This document shows positions 1 to 12,265 of a stretch of 64,000 nucleotides of DNA, piece after piece. The stretch covers positions 124,001-188,000 of the forward strand of contig BGZK01000750.1 in assembly GCA_005406025.1 (NCBI GenBank), given 5' to 3'. The stretch is from Eumeta japonica (taxonomy: Eukaryota; Arthropoda; Insecta; Lepidoptera; Psychidae). The notes under the pieces were generated by a model. The model was not told where the DNA came from and made no database searches. It saw only the letters and a list, made by a program, of their open reading frames with translations. Positions within the stretch are counted from its first letter, which is position 1. Each line of letters opens with the position of its first letter. The position numbers and the translations under genes were made by a program.

Positions 1-2449
1 CTCGACCTTGAACGTTGGTGCATTCAAACCCGATCGAAGACCTTGTGGTCATTTTTCCCCTAATATGGTGAACTGAATCATATTCTTAAATATTTCTAAT
101 TTTTAGTGTTACGGAAAACCCGCGACGGAAAGTTGATCGGCATTTTTACGAAACACAAACGTCATCAAAGATTGTCAAGAATGAACGAAAACATCATTAA
201 TGCTCATGTATTATTTACGCAGCAGGGACGAGCACGCAGCGTTCCGAGCGAGTGGTAAATTTGAAACATAATATTTACGGTGTATTTCGAGTGTTATATT
301 ATTTACCTATGAAAATAAAGATTATACAGCCCGTAATAAGATAACCAAAGGTGACCGTAACACACACAGGCCTAAGCGCGCTCGCGGCGCCCGTGGGCTG
401 TCCCCCGTCTCGCGCTAGTTCCGAGTTACCTTCGGGTGGAATGCGGTTCCTGGCTTACTCGAAACGTTTCAAATTGATTCTACTTTTCCATCAATAGAGA
501 TGAAAAATGAGATACTATTCTGTATTTCAAAATTAGCAATACCATGCATCGCTTCCCTTTGACAGCCATAAGAGTCACTCTTTCTACACCGTACGCTAAT
601 ATACGGCAATATATCAATACTGTAATATTTTCGTTTTTTATTTATTTTTTAATTTATTTTTTGAAACTAACCTCCTTAAGTATCATAAAATACACGATGA
701 TATGATTAAATATTAATGCATTCTAGATTTAATAAATAAAAGTTCCATGAGTCAGTCGTCGATGCACGTCAGTCACCGTGACCACAGCGTAAGACACTGA
801 AACTGAAATAGTTTATAAATAATCATGTATTTTACATCTAAAAAAATATTCTAAAATAATTAAAATCTGTATTGCAATACCAAAATATGCATTTAAAATT
901 AATATTAATACGTAAAATTTTTTTATCATTTCTAATCGAATTTTACAGTAGTTGCCAAAGAGACTCCATAAATCCATAGTCGGTATAATATCATAGAAAT
1001 CGCTATAATGTTTTGTATTGTCGCAAAGGTCGGCCGGGGTCGTCGGCGGCGGACCCGCCAAACACTTGAGCGTCCCGCGCTCGGCTTTCGAATTCGGGTG
1101 TTACCCGTTCGTTATTCCGGAGTCGGGCGCCGCGTGCTCGTCGATGACCTCTCAGGGCGTACCGAACACCTGACGTGTTCTGCACAAGCAGCGGCCAGCC
1201 CCTGTACGGTGGGGGCGACCGATTTTCGATTATAGTTTCTTTAACGAACAATAAGCACATTTTTCATCGCTTAGAACGCGCACAAAATAAGACTATCCGC
1301 ACCTGGCGTGGCGGTGCCGCGCTTTGCCGCCGTTCGAATGAAAACCAATACAACGCGCAATTACATTCGATAAGAATTATGTTGCAATAATACCCGAAAG
1401 TACGTATCGTCCCAAACAAAATTTGTCTTTGCGAAACAATTTCGACGAGGCGAAAGTTGTCAATTTAGTCTCACACGTAACTATCCCGTTTCAGACGTCG
1501 ACTGAGCGGAGATCGCCCGTGAGTTTTAATCGATCGGGGTCTGTACCGGTATAGAAACTTTAAAATTCGTTCAGCGATTTCGTAGGACATTTATCGTAAT
1601 TCGGCGGCGAGAGCCAGGGCCGAGTGGGGCAACCGCGAGCCGGCGCCGGCGCCGACACCGTGACACGCTCGGTCGAAAAACGAAGTACTTGTATAGTGTT
1701 GAAATTGCCTTTATTTATTGATTAAAAATCATTGCCAGAAAAAACCCTTACAAGCAGTTCAAGATAAAAACAGTGCAATTTAAAACGTCCGTAAATTTTC
1801 TTCTACGGAATCACGTAAAGGAAGTTTGTCATCAGTCGTCTTTTATGATTTCCTGTATCGATGATGAACGAAAACATCGTAACGAATCCATCGCGAGGAG
1901 TAGTCTCACCGGGACGACCGCCTCGCGACGTGCGCTCGGACCGGCGGCGACGGCGCGGCGGTGGGAATTATTGCCCTTAGCACGCGTCTCCGAGAAACTT
2001 GACTCGGTATAATCTTGGCATGAGGACAAACTAATCTAAATGGGCGAAAAAATATGTTTTTTTTTATTGCGGTGAGACGCGTCATAGAAACGAAACATGA
2101 TTGATAATTTTGATATTAACGACAGAAAACGTAATGTTTCCGATTAAGGATACGAGCTCACTTCATCGGCGTCCGAACGACTTCTTGTTGTTAGAATATA
2201 ATTTACTTTATCTAAAAAACAAGTACGACGAGAGTTATTAGACTTCTTATCTAAATCTGCATCACGAACTTCGACCCCACTCACAGTTCACGTAGAAACT
2301 CCGCGGAGTTTCTACCGGCCACTTCGAACATCACCTTGTTACTATGAATTCAGATTCCACCACTTCATGTGACGTGAAGTGGTGCCAAAAGTAGGCTTGT
2401 TCCACGTTGTTTTATTGTTTGGCAGAATCTAAATCGTATTCTCTGTAAA
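1..2449. other. Non-coding sequence with GC-rich blocks
   Basis: I see no supported gene here. AT-rich DNA alternates with short CpG-rich blocks (about 360-430, 1020-1340, 1500-1680 and 1890-2010). The open frames in these blocks are short, overlap on both strands and show no domain or splice logic, so they look like composition artefacts. The blocks could be regulatory DNA or untranslated exons of a gene I cannot see. Confidence 0.5.
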
Positions 2450-2457
2450 GGTTAGCC

Positions 2458-2684
2458 CAGGGTTTCCCAAACTTATTTTCACTGTGACGCCCTTGGGACT
2501 TTGCCATTTTTTTAGGACGCCTCTCAACTCAGCCCCCAAGAGTATTTACTCATTTTACTATTATCCTAGGGATGTTTATCAGAATGCGCACGGCGCTCCC
2601 TAAAGTACCTTATGGCTCACTCGACTCGGTCGCATCGACATGCGACGCCCTGGGGCGTCGCGACGCACAGTTTGGGAAGCCCTG
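2458..2684. mobile_element. hAT-type MITE, 227 bp, with perfect 8-bp target duplication
   Basis: The element begins CAGGGTTTCCCAAACT and ends with the near-complement AGTTTGGGAAGCCCTG. It is flanked on both sides by the identical 8-bp direct repeat GGTTAGCC (2450-2457 and 2685-2692). An 8-bp duplication with CAGGG-type ends is the signature of hAT transposons. It is too short to code and has no ORF, so it is a non-autonomous copy mobilised in trans. The GC-rich interior near the right end contains a CGACGCCC/GGGGCGTCG hairpin. The perfect duplication suggests a fairly recent insertion. Confidence 0.9.
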
Positions 2685-2692
2685 GGTTAGCC

Positions 2693-4079
2693 AATTAAAA
2701 TGACTACAGACTATAGATATACCCATTGTAATTTTTGTGTTGATGCAATATTTCTGTGTTTGTCAGTTGCAGTATTTTTTTAAATGTTCAAATTTTTGTG
2801 ACCATCAGTGTAAAAAGTGTATGACGTTTTAAATATCTTGAAATGTAGTGCAAGCTACTACAAAATAAATAACAGAAAATAAATCAATTACTCTTCGACA
2901 GAATTTAGGATTCGACGTTAATTCATCGAGTTTATTAAGTATTTTAGAACAGATTTTGTAATTAACTTTCTATTTTTACTTCTTTGTTACATTTTAGAGG
3001 TAAACTTGACTATTAGTGATTAAATCTTGTTGATGTAAACTTATCTGTATTTTAAATAGAAGATTAAACCGACACCGTACACGACGTCATTCGTGATTGA
3101 AATGTGTCGTATTACAGGTAACTATCAAGAAAAAGACAGTGGCACTCCGGGAGTGCCAACAGGAGTGAAAACTTGAATAATTACGTGTGTAATTTTTTAA
3201 TGAAGTGTTTTTTGTTCATTCTTATAAACTACTACTACAAAAATTATATTACAATTTTCATTTAATGCGCTGTTGTACATGAAAAATAATGCATATTATT
3301 TTACAATTTTACAAAAATTGCAATCTATTGCTTAAAACGTAAATTTACAAATACAATACGAAAAGATCCGACATGAATAAAAATTTGTATATTTGTACAT
3401 ATATACACAATATATTTTTATATTTATATGTAGTTAAATTATGAATGTACTTCAACCCAAACTCAACTCTCGTGTAAACGGGGCCAATGCGTGTAGATAC
3501 TTATATATAGGAGTGTGGGTTACGATAACGGTAACAGTGTCGCGAGTTCAATGTTTTTCTCCCGTCACAAAAATGCCCAACGCGCCTAATGAAGTTTTCA
3601 CTTCAAAAATATTCTACGGGTGACGGAGGAACCGCGCGGGACACTAAATCGGAATCGGTAACGATTTCACGTGCATCAGCTGGCGCGTGACGCCCGTGCA
3701 CCGCGCGCCAGTGTAAGCTGCCGATCGGAGTTAACAACCAGTCTCAAGTAGCTGTACTCGAATAAAATTTGCCTGTTGCCAAACGCACGATTCGGTGTCC
3801 CATTCTAACTTTGCGCGTTTTGCTTTTCGATTTCGAGCGAAATTTGCAGATTCTCAGATCTATTGCGAATCAAAGAACAGGGTAGAAGGAGAGGGGAGGC
3901 GTCCGCTCACCGGCAGTTGTTTTCAAATGCCAATATTTCATCGCATCGCTAGCCGCAATATTTTATTATTTTTGGGATGGACCTACCGCCCGGTAGGAAC
4001 GATCACACGTCACTTCCGCTGCGGAGATATGTCCACGCGCTGTCAGCGACGAGGGAAAAGAACTGTCGTTAGAGAAAGC
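2693..4079. other. Intergenic, nothing recognised
   Basis: AT-rich DNA with one GC-rich patch near 3630-3740. A 145-codon open frame at 3795-4232 runs through the palindrome below and has no recognisable domain. I treat it as chance. Confidence 0.45.
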
Positions 4080-4150
4080 ATTGATCCGATTCGTCTCAAG
4101 TTCAAAATCATCGGCCGATGGATTTTGAACTTGAGACGAATCGGATCAAT
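4080..4150. repeat. 71-bp near-perfect palindrome (hairpin)
   Basis: Two arms of 30 bp (4080-4109 and 4121-4150) are exact reverse complements, beginning ATTGATCCGATTCGTC on the left. They flank an 11-nt centre that itself contains the palindrome ATCGGCCGAT. Transcribed, this would form a very stable hairpin. No transposon ends or target duplications are visible around it. Confidence 0.9.
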
Positions 4151-4592
4151 TGCCCTTCGTGAAGAAGAGTATCCGTCACATTCGTGCACGACAGCAATTA
4201 ACGTCCGGCCACTCCGTCACCGCCGCTCATAGACGTGAAGTCGTGATAGGCTTTCGTCACCCCACTGCGGACGCACGCGGTCGAGCGTGGGCTCACGTGT
4301 AGGTTAGGCCTGAGCCTTTAGCATAAGTCAGTGGCTAAGCGCCTGTAGACATGAGGATATATTTAAAAGTATTCGGTTATACTTTTTTGTGCGTGTACGT
4401 ATGACCAGCGTACGTGTACGAGAGAGGGTGTAGGCTTGCTAGCGAGGCGAATTGACCGACGACATTTTAATTTGATTCACATTAAACCACTCGTTGCTCG
4501 CTTCGGAGGCGCGAAAGCTGTTAGCAGACAGCGTGGAGGTCAGAAAGCCCTCTCGGCCCCTGGCTCTAAAATAAGTCGGTCGTGGGGTACGC

Positions 4593-5475
4593 AAATCAAA
4601 TCAAATCAAAAATATCTTTATTTCGTAGGTAATGAAATTACAGACGCTTGCCTGCAACATGCATTAACATGCAGCATGCAACCCACCGCTGACCCTCGAA
4701 TCTGCCTCTCCACTACGAATCTCTATCCAAATGATTGAATATTGGTTCCAGAGGATTGACAAATATCGAACACCTAAGCAAGTGTTATTTATTATTATAA
4801 TTATCAAATTCCGCCAACGTCTACTATGGATTTCCGCGAATTAACACCTCATACAATACAATGAAATTACACTTGAAATACGTCATTAATAAATTCATTT
4901 CGACATTACCGCCCATTCCAAATGCTGATTCACCGAGAGAAGAATGGGCGAGAAACTCGAGGCGTGCTCTTTATACTCATCAATACAAAAGATTTAGTCA
5001 TTTATAATTTAGTCGACATTTAAAAATAATATGAAATAACCTGATGCGAGCAGCTCAATCCCAGGGGCTTTTTTCATTAATATATTACAACACGCTATAA
5101 AACTTTCGCTATAAAACCTGCCATATAACTTTCTTTTAACAAAACGTTTAAACTCAGCAAATGGCAAATTTTGAATTTCAGTTGGGATCTTATTATAAAA
5201 GCGCACACACATCCCCTTAAATGATTTCTTAACCTTACTTAGACAGGTCTTATGAGCAGCAAGATCGTTCTTATGTCCTTTTTTGGAACGATTCTATATT
5301 TCTCTTGACATATACCAGGTTGTCGTATTGTGATGCCAAAGTTAAGATATTAATTTCCTTAAATTTTTCTTTGAGAGATGTCATTGGTCTCAGATATAAC
5401 AGCACGAATAGCTCGCTTCTGCAACACGAAAATTGTGTTAATATCGGCTGCGTGACCCCATAACAAAATTCCATA
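4593..5475 (-). mobile_element. 5'-truncated non-LTR retrotransposon (LINE), 3' end of ORF2
   Basis: On the minus strand, 5475 to 5009 translates (with breaks) to the C-terminal part of a LINE reverse transcriptase. It has the blocks YGILLWGHAADINTIFVLQK, NLVYVKRNIESFQK and RFYNKIPTEIQNLP. The same blocks occur in the copy at 61.1-62.6 kb, so both are one family. The 3' untranslated part runs to 4593 and ends in a short AAATC/GATTT tandem tail next to an AATAAAGATATTTTTG motif, as in tail-repeat LINEs of Lepidoptera. The abrupt 5' end at about 5475 fits truncated reverse transcription. A possible 5-bp duplication, TACGC, flanks it. ORF2 is interrupted and not functional. Confidence 0.82.
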
Positions 5476-5479
5476 CGCC

Positions 5480-7010
5480 TCGGCGGCGGGTGATCACAAG
5501 AGCCTGCCCAGCGCGCGCTCTAATTATCAGTAGAATTCGCGTCATTCAAATAGCTCATTAGTCTTACTTTATCGTAATGTCCGAGTTCATCGATTCGCTC
5601 ATAAAATAGGAAAACGAATATAAAAAACGTCTATAACAAATTGTATTTGTCATTTTTATTTCGGCGTTAGCGACATCTATATATCTCAATAAAAGAGTCG
5701 ATTGCGATAGACCGCCGCCGGCCGGTCGACCGCCCGTCCGCTGTTGACAAAACACGGCCACCGTGTCGGTGTCGCGGGCCGCGCCGCCCGCGACCGACGC
5801 CTGTGGAATTGCACCAAAACGCCGGTCGGCGCGCGCCGCGTCGCGTTCGGACACTCGCTCTCTGCACAACGAAGTCGCAGTTTCTTGTTCTCGGAGCCTT
5901 CGCTCTCTGTGACGCGCCTAACGGAAGAGCGAGCGCGAATAACACCTCGGTATTACACAGTTGTGACAATGTAGCACTCACTCGTCGTAATTGTGATCCG
6001 TTGCATGACAGATTTACGGGCGTCCCGCGTACGGCGCCCGCCGTGCTGGCTGCACGCATTTCGGCCTTCCCTGATATTTCGCAATAGACAACGTTTGCCC
6101 CGTATTTCTATGCAATTCTTTTCAATTAGTTAAATTTGTAATGGATCCTTAGATCTAAAAAGATATTGATGCCATTTTATACAATGTTGGACTGATGTAA
6201 AATAGGTTCCTAATATTTTACGGACTAAAATGACAGAATATAATAAGTAATCTGATTAATAATTTATCTAGTATATGTAAGTAATCGAAGACATTTTTTT
6301 TTATTTTTCTTGTACAAATTATTTGTCTTAATAGATTTATTATAACACCTATATTCGATGAAGATATTGCACATTCAGAAAGCAGCCCTCACGTCCCACA
6401 TCCGCATGCGCAAAGACGTGCACCCACTGTCGTGTCGGTGTCCGTAATAATTTGACGAGTTTCGAAAACAAAAGAAGTCTAAAGACATTTTTTCGAAATG
6501 CATAAAAACACCGTCAGCTCGTCGTCCGGATCCGGATGTCGGTGTGACGGGCGCGCTGAATCAGATCAGACGGTCGTGCGAATTGAATTATGTGCGGCAC
6601 ACATGAATAGGTCTTCCCGTACGTCACCTGGGCCGAAGACGTGTCGGTCGGAACTGAATCGAACTGCGGCGGGCTGGGGCGGCGCCGCGCCGCCGCCCCA
6701 GCCCGCCGCGGGCAATCTCGCATCTGCCACAAACCACGTGACGTACGATCGTGAGTAAGGTGCATGCACATCTCGTCTTCCGCATGTCTTTTGTGATACA
6801 TGGAAAATTGTTCTTTCCTCCGACGTCTATGTCGGTTTCGGTTTTTGTCCATAACCTTGTAAACTTTCAGTAAATACTCCTGTAATATTCAGTAAATATA
6901 ATATTGATAATTCCTCATGTGCGGTTGTTACTCGCGATAGCGCATAGCTGCAGGCGGCGCCGGCGCACGTGCTGACGCAGGAGACACCTGCTGCCGGCGT
7001 GCCCAGACGA
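5480..7010. other. GC-rich, CpG-dense region without a supported gene
   Basis: Two CpG-rich blocks (about 5480-6070 and 6380-7010) are separated by AT-rich DNA. ORFs up to 130 codons overlap in several frames on both strands, as expected from composition alone. No splice-consistent coding exon was recognised. The blocks may be promoters or 5' untranslated exons of the downstream plus-strand copper transporter, but this is inference from position only. Confidence 0.4.
6666..6709. repeat. GC-rich hairpin with 18-bp perfect arms
   Basis: Arms 6666-6683 (GCGGCGGGCTGGGGCGGC) and 6692-6709 are exact reverse complements around an 8-nt GC loop. It lies in a CpG island. No element boundaries are visible. 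Confidence 0.85.
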
Positions 7011-8000
7011 TTACGTGGTCTAATGACTAATTAAGAGCGATCTCCTTTTTTACTGAGTATATCAGTTTTTCCTTTATTATAAGATGCGCCGTATGGACTT
7101 CAGAGTAATACTTTCTGTCGTATCGTTAGGAATTGTTATACATTCTTTTGCATACAGACTCGTGATGGAGTAACAATACATTATAATAAAATCTCGTCTA
7201 GCTCGAACAAGTAACGAATAGCTCCACCGGGAGAATTTAATTAGAGCGCCGATATTCAACCTGCTCGCGCACTCGAAGGGCGCGCAGTGTACTTTGTGAA
7301 AGTGCCACAAACCCCGTTCACAATAAAATTTGTGCCACGATCTAGAACTAAATAGTGAGTCTTAGGACAAATTCTCGACCAATGTTGCTCGACAGTAAAA
7401 TAAAAAGAAAATGCGATTTTTTTCAATCTCATCCATATTTGTTGTTACTATAAAATCACAAAACTAAAATAAGTGCAAAAAGTTATTCCAAACTGAATCC
7501 AATTCCTTTACGTAAATGGACTACTGTGGTGACCGGCAGACTGATGTTTGGTCGATTAGTTTTCGTTAAAATTAAACAAAACGTTTTATAAACATTTGCT
7601 CTTATCGAATGTTTATTGTTTCCAGTAGAAATTTTAAGACTAAATATTTCCCTTTAACATTTCCTGTAAACAATATATGAGTAATAATTAAGACTATTGC
7701 GTCTTTTTTTTAAATGTTTGGGTCGATAATTTTGGAAATAAGGGAGAAATAGTAAATTTTTGTGTTTATTCTTCAATATTTTTTAAGTTAAGCATTTTAA
7801 AACTAAAAAATACATATTTATTATATATTATTCATTAGTAGCAATAAACGGATTATTTGATATTTCTGATGACACACTTGACAAAAGTATTTTTTTAATT
7901 TCTTATTTCCCTTTACCTACCCCTTCTCTTTTTACGGAAATTAACTTTGAAATAGGAATTCATAGATTTAAGTTCCACGTCCGTCATTGGGTGACAACGC
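7011..8000. other. AT-rich non-coding sequence
   Basis: No ORF or repeat that I can identify. Short chance frames only. Confidence 0.4.
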
Positions 8001-8165
8001 TGTATGTATAACATGCAACTTTTTCATTTAGAAAGCTCGAAGAAAAAAAACTGTGACAGATATACAGACAGACGGACCGAAACGAGAATGAGCCTTCATA
8101 AGAATTCTTTTTTTTATAACGTAAACGGAACCCTAAAATACCAGTCTTACCTTGAATGGAACCGG
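8000..8165 (+). repeat. Dispersed repeat fragment with ACAGACAGACGGAC signature
   Basis: The segment contains ACAGACAGACGGACCGAAACG followed by ACGTAAACGGAACCCTAAAA. This order (a GACAGAC run, then a GGTTCCG or GGAACCC block) recurs at 45840-45910, and in weaker form near 43560, 52560, 58550 and 59610. It therefore belongs to a dispersed repeat family common in insect genomes. It has no coding capacity. Confidence 0.55.
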
Positions 8166-8399
8166 TTATACAATTACTTGAGTAATTTAAGAAATACGTC
8201 TTATAATATTATTGTCCTTTCTTTAAGTAGTATAAAAACATGTTCGACATCTATACCGCCTGTTTTTTTTTTTTTCGTATCTTCTATAAGATAAGAAGAT
8301 AGATCGAGTACCTAACATCTTCCGAGCCTGCGTCGGACCTAATGTTGTTCTATTCAATGTATGCACGCGACAAGAGCTGATAGAACAACTTTTATCATA

Positions 8400-9225
8400 T
8401 AGATCTATTTGTATTCAGAGGTAAAGGTTGCGGTGCGCGGGCGCCGCCACACCACAGACCTCTCTTGCCGCTCTTCTTATTTCTTTATAAATTATTCATT
8501 TCCTTAGTACACGAAAAACGAGTGTAACATAACGTCGGGGAAAAACCGGTCGTTCGGTTAAGTGTTCATTCCGGCGATACAAAAATAAGGAAAACAACGA
8601 GAATATTATGTAGGTGACACTACCTCGCCGCCTGTTTCGAGTTTCACCGCCCTCCGAGCGGGCCGGGGCCTGGCCGCGGGCGGGCGCCGGCCGCCGGAGG
8701 GCGGGAACTGGCCGACGTCAACAAATTGTGAATTATATAAAGTGCCTTTATATAATACCCCCGAGACGAACAAACGAGAGGCGCGCGTGCCGTCTGCTAC
8801 CACCAGCTACACACGGTTTCGTTTTTTCGAAGTCGTTTGCGCTATCGCTCGTCAGCCGCAAACTCTACAATTTTCTGTGCTGTCACAAAACATTTAAAGT
8901 ATCGTACACTGGAATCTGTTTTCAAGTATCTAATAAATAAAAGACGGGCGACATAAGACCTGCTACCAGACATGCTACCGAGTAGCGTGTCGAACCCGGG
9001 CACGTCGTGCTATTTGCACATTCGTAGCGCTGTGGCCGCCTCGGCAACGGCCGCGAGCGCCGCCCGCTGCGCCACACGCTTAATACTCAAATCAGCGAAT
9101 TTCGCGTTCCGTTGACAGCGCGTGCGCACCGCCCGCGCACACCGCGATGTACGACCCTCCGCGCCGTCGTTCACACGTCTGTAGACCGAGACAAGTGGCA
9201 AATCGTTATCTTTGTACAAACGCTA
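8400..9225. other. CpG-rich blocks
   Basis: GC-rich segments at about 8420-8470, 8620-8810 and 8990-9200 alternate with AT-rich DNA. The 108-codon and 65-codon frames on opposite strands are mutual shadows. They might be promoter or 5' untranslated exon sequence. Nothing in the sequence decides it. Confidence 0.4.
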
Positions 9226-10560
9226 AAGCTTTAAACGTATGAGATATACGTCTTCTAAATTAAAAATTTTCACTTCTCTATATCGCGTGACATCTCATCA
9301 GCTAACGTCAATCCTGTTCATGTAACATTCTCAGATTAAGAAAATCGAAACTTAAGTTTAGTGGCCGAATATCGAACACGCATAAAGCGTTTGTACAAAG
9401 AAAAATGATTTTCCACTCGTCTGGTGGATTACTCAATTCAAACGAATCGTCTGGTGGCTACAAATAAATGCGTATTCAAATATGTGCTGCGCCGGCTCCG
9501 GCGCTGCCGGTGCGTGACCGGCGCGGAAGTTATTACGCGCTTTATAAATTTTAGTCTGTTGTGCGGTCACACTTTGTCGGAACCTACTCATAATTACTCT
9601 TTATTACTCTTAATTAATATTCGATATAAAAAATCTGCCAGGTGCGAGTCTGGCTCGCATGAAGAGGGTTCTATACTCTAAATCAACCCATTAATTATGT
9701 ATTACCCATGGGAATTTAAAGACTTATTACATTTTAGTTTAGATTTTCTTTTAATACCTGGATGACTAAGCTTTGCTTGGTGTTCTCTGATTTCTGCTGG
9801 AATATGATAACTTCCCACGGAAAAAACTTGCTTACTTTAATTTCCCACAATAAATGTATAAATACATAATATACAAATTACAATATAATCTAAAAAATCT
9901 TTTATCTATGTAATGCTGTCTATGTCATATAGTGCCATTTGTTGTTGAGGAACAGTGTCAAAGCAACAATGTAATTACCTCAAAATTCCAGGAATGGCAA
10001 CGTTTAGAATTTTTCTTTTTCATTTTTCCTATAAAAGTAAATTTTAAAAGTAAATCTTAATTGAAATAAAAATTTTCATTGAAATCGTTAAGGCTGTTCC
10101 CGAAAACACCGCGTATACATGTGTATGTTACATAAACAAATATGCAGTGAGTATTTTTTGTATATATTATAAATATTACAATGGCTCACTTAGAGTAATT
10201 AAAATTTTAAGCGTCGTAACTTTCTCTTTTATGGAACAATTTATCGATTCATTACATACTGGGTTTTGGTTGTAATTCTGCTCGCGTCAAAATACTTTAT
10301 ACTGGTCATTTTATTTGAATATTATTTATTGTCTAGATTTAACCCCAATCTCAGTCCCGATCACGACTCATAACGTGCATGGACTTTGTGAACATAAAAT
10401 TCACTATTATGAAAAAGGAATACTCGATAGGATAAATGTCTGAGGTAATAAAAAATAACAAAATAGAGTGCACTAACATACAGGCGTACAGGCCCACGCC
10501 TACAGTTGTGATGGTGATCATGAAGTGGATAGTTTAATTACTGATATCTAATTATTCGAC
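9226..10560. other. AT-rich non-coding sequence
   Basis: No gene recognised. A stretch at about 9930-10000 shares short words (TGCCA.TTGTT, AATGTAATTA, CCTCAAAATT) with 17360-17410, so it may be a remnant of a shared old repeat. Confidence 0.35.
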
Positions 10561-10577
10561 AGAGCCTTTCGTCGCCC

Positions 10578-10615
10578 GCGCACCGCCGCTCCTTCGTACT
10601 TGAGCGGCGGTGCGC
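10578..10615. repeat. GC-rich hairpin in CpG island
   Basis: Arms GCGCACCGCCGCTC (10578-10591) and GAGCGGCGGTGCGC (10602-10615) are exact complements around a 10-nt loop. The surrounding island (10560-10930) has overlapping frames on both strands but no recognised gene. Confidence 0.75.
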
Positions 10616-11435
10616 CCCGCCGGCGAAAGACGGGAGTGCCCACCGCCGTCTGAAATATTTTTAACCCTCATCTTAAAAACTCAAACATCAGAAGGTACCG
10701 GCTCCTAGTCCAACATTGTACAACATAACTGTTTCCGTGCAGCAGCCACCGCGCGCCTCGGCCGGCCCGCGCGCGCGGTCGAGTCCGCGCGGCCCACGCG
10801 TTCACTTTTCACACGTTCGTCATAACGAAGGCGGCAAACGACGATGCATTCCGTTTTAGGCTCACGATTTCTTTTAAATTCGCTCCGAGCGGCGGCGCGG
10901 GCGCGATTCGGGCACTGTTTTTCCGCGAAAGTGGACCATGAATAATTTATGGTTTGACGAACATTGCGAAACACGATTTTATTGGAGGTTATGTTAAAAA
11001 ACGTAACAAAAACTAAATATAATAGTGTTGTTTAGTAAATCTAGTCGTTTAATATTACTTATACGCAGTTTAATATACATAAAACATTTAAACTTATCAT
11101 TTACCTCTGTACTGTATTAGACTTTACTGTATTATGTTTCCCAATCCTAGGAGCTGTTCAGTAATTAAGGAAGATGATTTTAGGTGGGAGTGGTATTGAA
11201 CACGTTTTACAATACAAGGGAGGGATTATGGTTTTTACGTAAGATCATAAAAATAGGTTAAAATTGTAGGTAACTTCAAAAAGAGCGCATTGTCTGTGGT
11301 GCGGCAGAAGTGTTTGGTATCCATGAAAACATTCCCGCACTACCGCACAAAATTTAATAATTAACACGAGCTAAATAAGTTGTCCGGCGCACAGTCGGGA
11401 GGGCGACATCGAGATTAATAATTTATCATAATACT

Positions 11436-12265
11436 AGCGACCCGCTCCAGCTTCGCCCGAATAAAACGTTGTCTTTGCAATGCTATAACAAATACATTAA
11501 GAAAGGAATATAACAATATATTTCATAATAACTTAGATTTCTTTGCGAGCGACATAAACGTTTTACCTCCCGCCGCCATAAGAAAAAGACTTCTTCTAGG
11601 TTAACTTCCGCCCGCGTTGGCGTAGAGCGACTTCTTCACCTCGTGCCCCGTCGAGCACGCCCGCGGTCACCAGGCCGTTCGCGGTCCTCTCGACGCCGCT
11701 CTATCTCAGGCTCGGTTCCGGTTGCCGTCCCGCTTTCGTTTGCGAATCCGTTTTCGATCTAAGTACTTTACCATTCTCCCGTTCTGAATTCTGATCTCGG
11801 TATTGTTCCTTATTCTAGTTTCCATCATACTATCGGTTCTTACTTTAGTTCCATACTAGATTCCGACCTTGGTTCTGTTCTCGATTTTGAGCTGTTCAGG
11901 TCTCAACTTCCGCATCTGCTCTTCGTCCCGATTGCAATTTCAATTTCGTTTACCGATCACGGTTCCTGTTTGGACGGGACTAGTATCAAAACAAAGTTTA
12001 AGCTACATCATTAGGAGATAATGTAGCTTTCTACAAGTGGAGAAATTTTTATAATCTGTAATAGCACAAATATGCAGATGATGGCAGAGCGAAATCCATA
12101 CGAAATGTTAATAGTCTGTTTTACTCAAGGAGCTTATTATTCATGAAGGAATTTTATAATTCGGTTCAGTAATTTGGTTCCGTAGTACGAATACGAAAGA
12201 AGAAATCGGGAACAATTGTTAGTTTTTTTACTTGCTGATAGAAACTAGATATCGAACATGCTCTT
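11436..12265 (+). repeat. Dispersed repeat, copy 1 (TTCTGATCTCGG-rich family)
   Basis: It starts with CTAGCGACCCGCTCCAGC, a motif typical of a repeat common in Lepidoptera. It continues with pyrimidine-rich degenerate repeats of the form GTTCTNNTCTC and then a block reading ATCTGTAATAGCACAAATATG. The same ordered blocks occur at 31240-31890 (plus), and the purine-rich complement of the degenerate part lies at 39950-40130. It has no coding capacity. The element type is unresolved; a non-autonomous element is likely. Confidence 0.6.

Noticed and set aside
3795..4232. 145-codon plus-strand open frame
   Set aside because: It runs straight through the 71-bp palindrome, has no domain and no splice or codon signature. 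Probably chance.
5667..6087. Overlapping frames of 76-130 codons on both strands
   Set aside because: They lie in a CpG-rich block where stops are rare in all frames. No domain, and the frames contradict each other.
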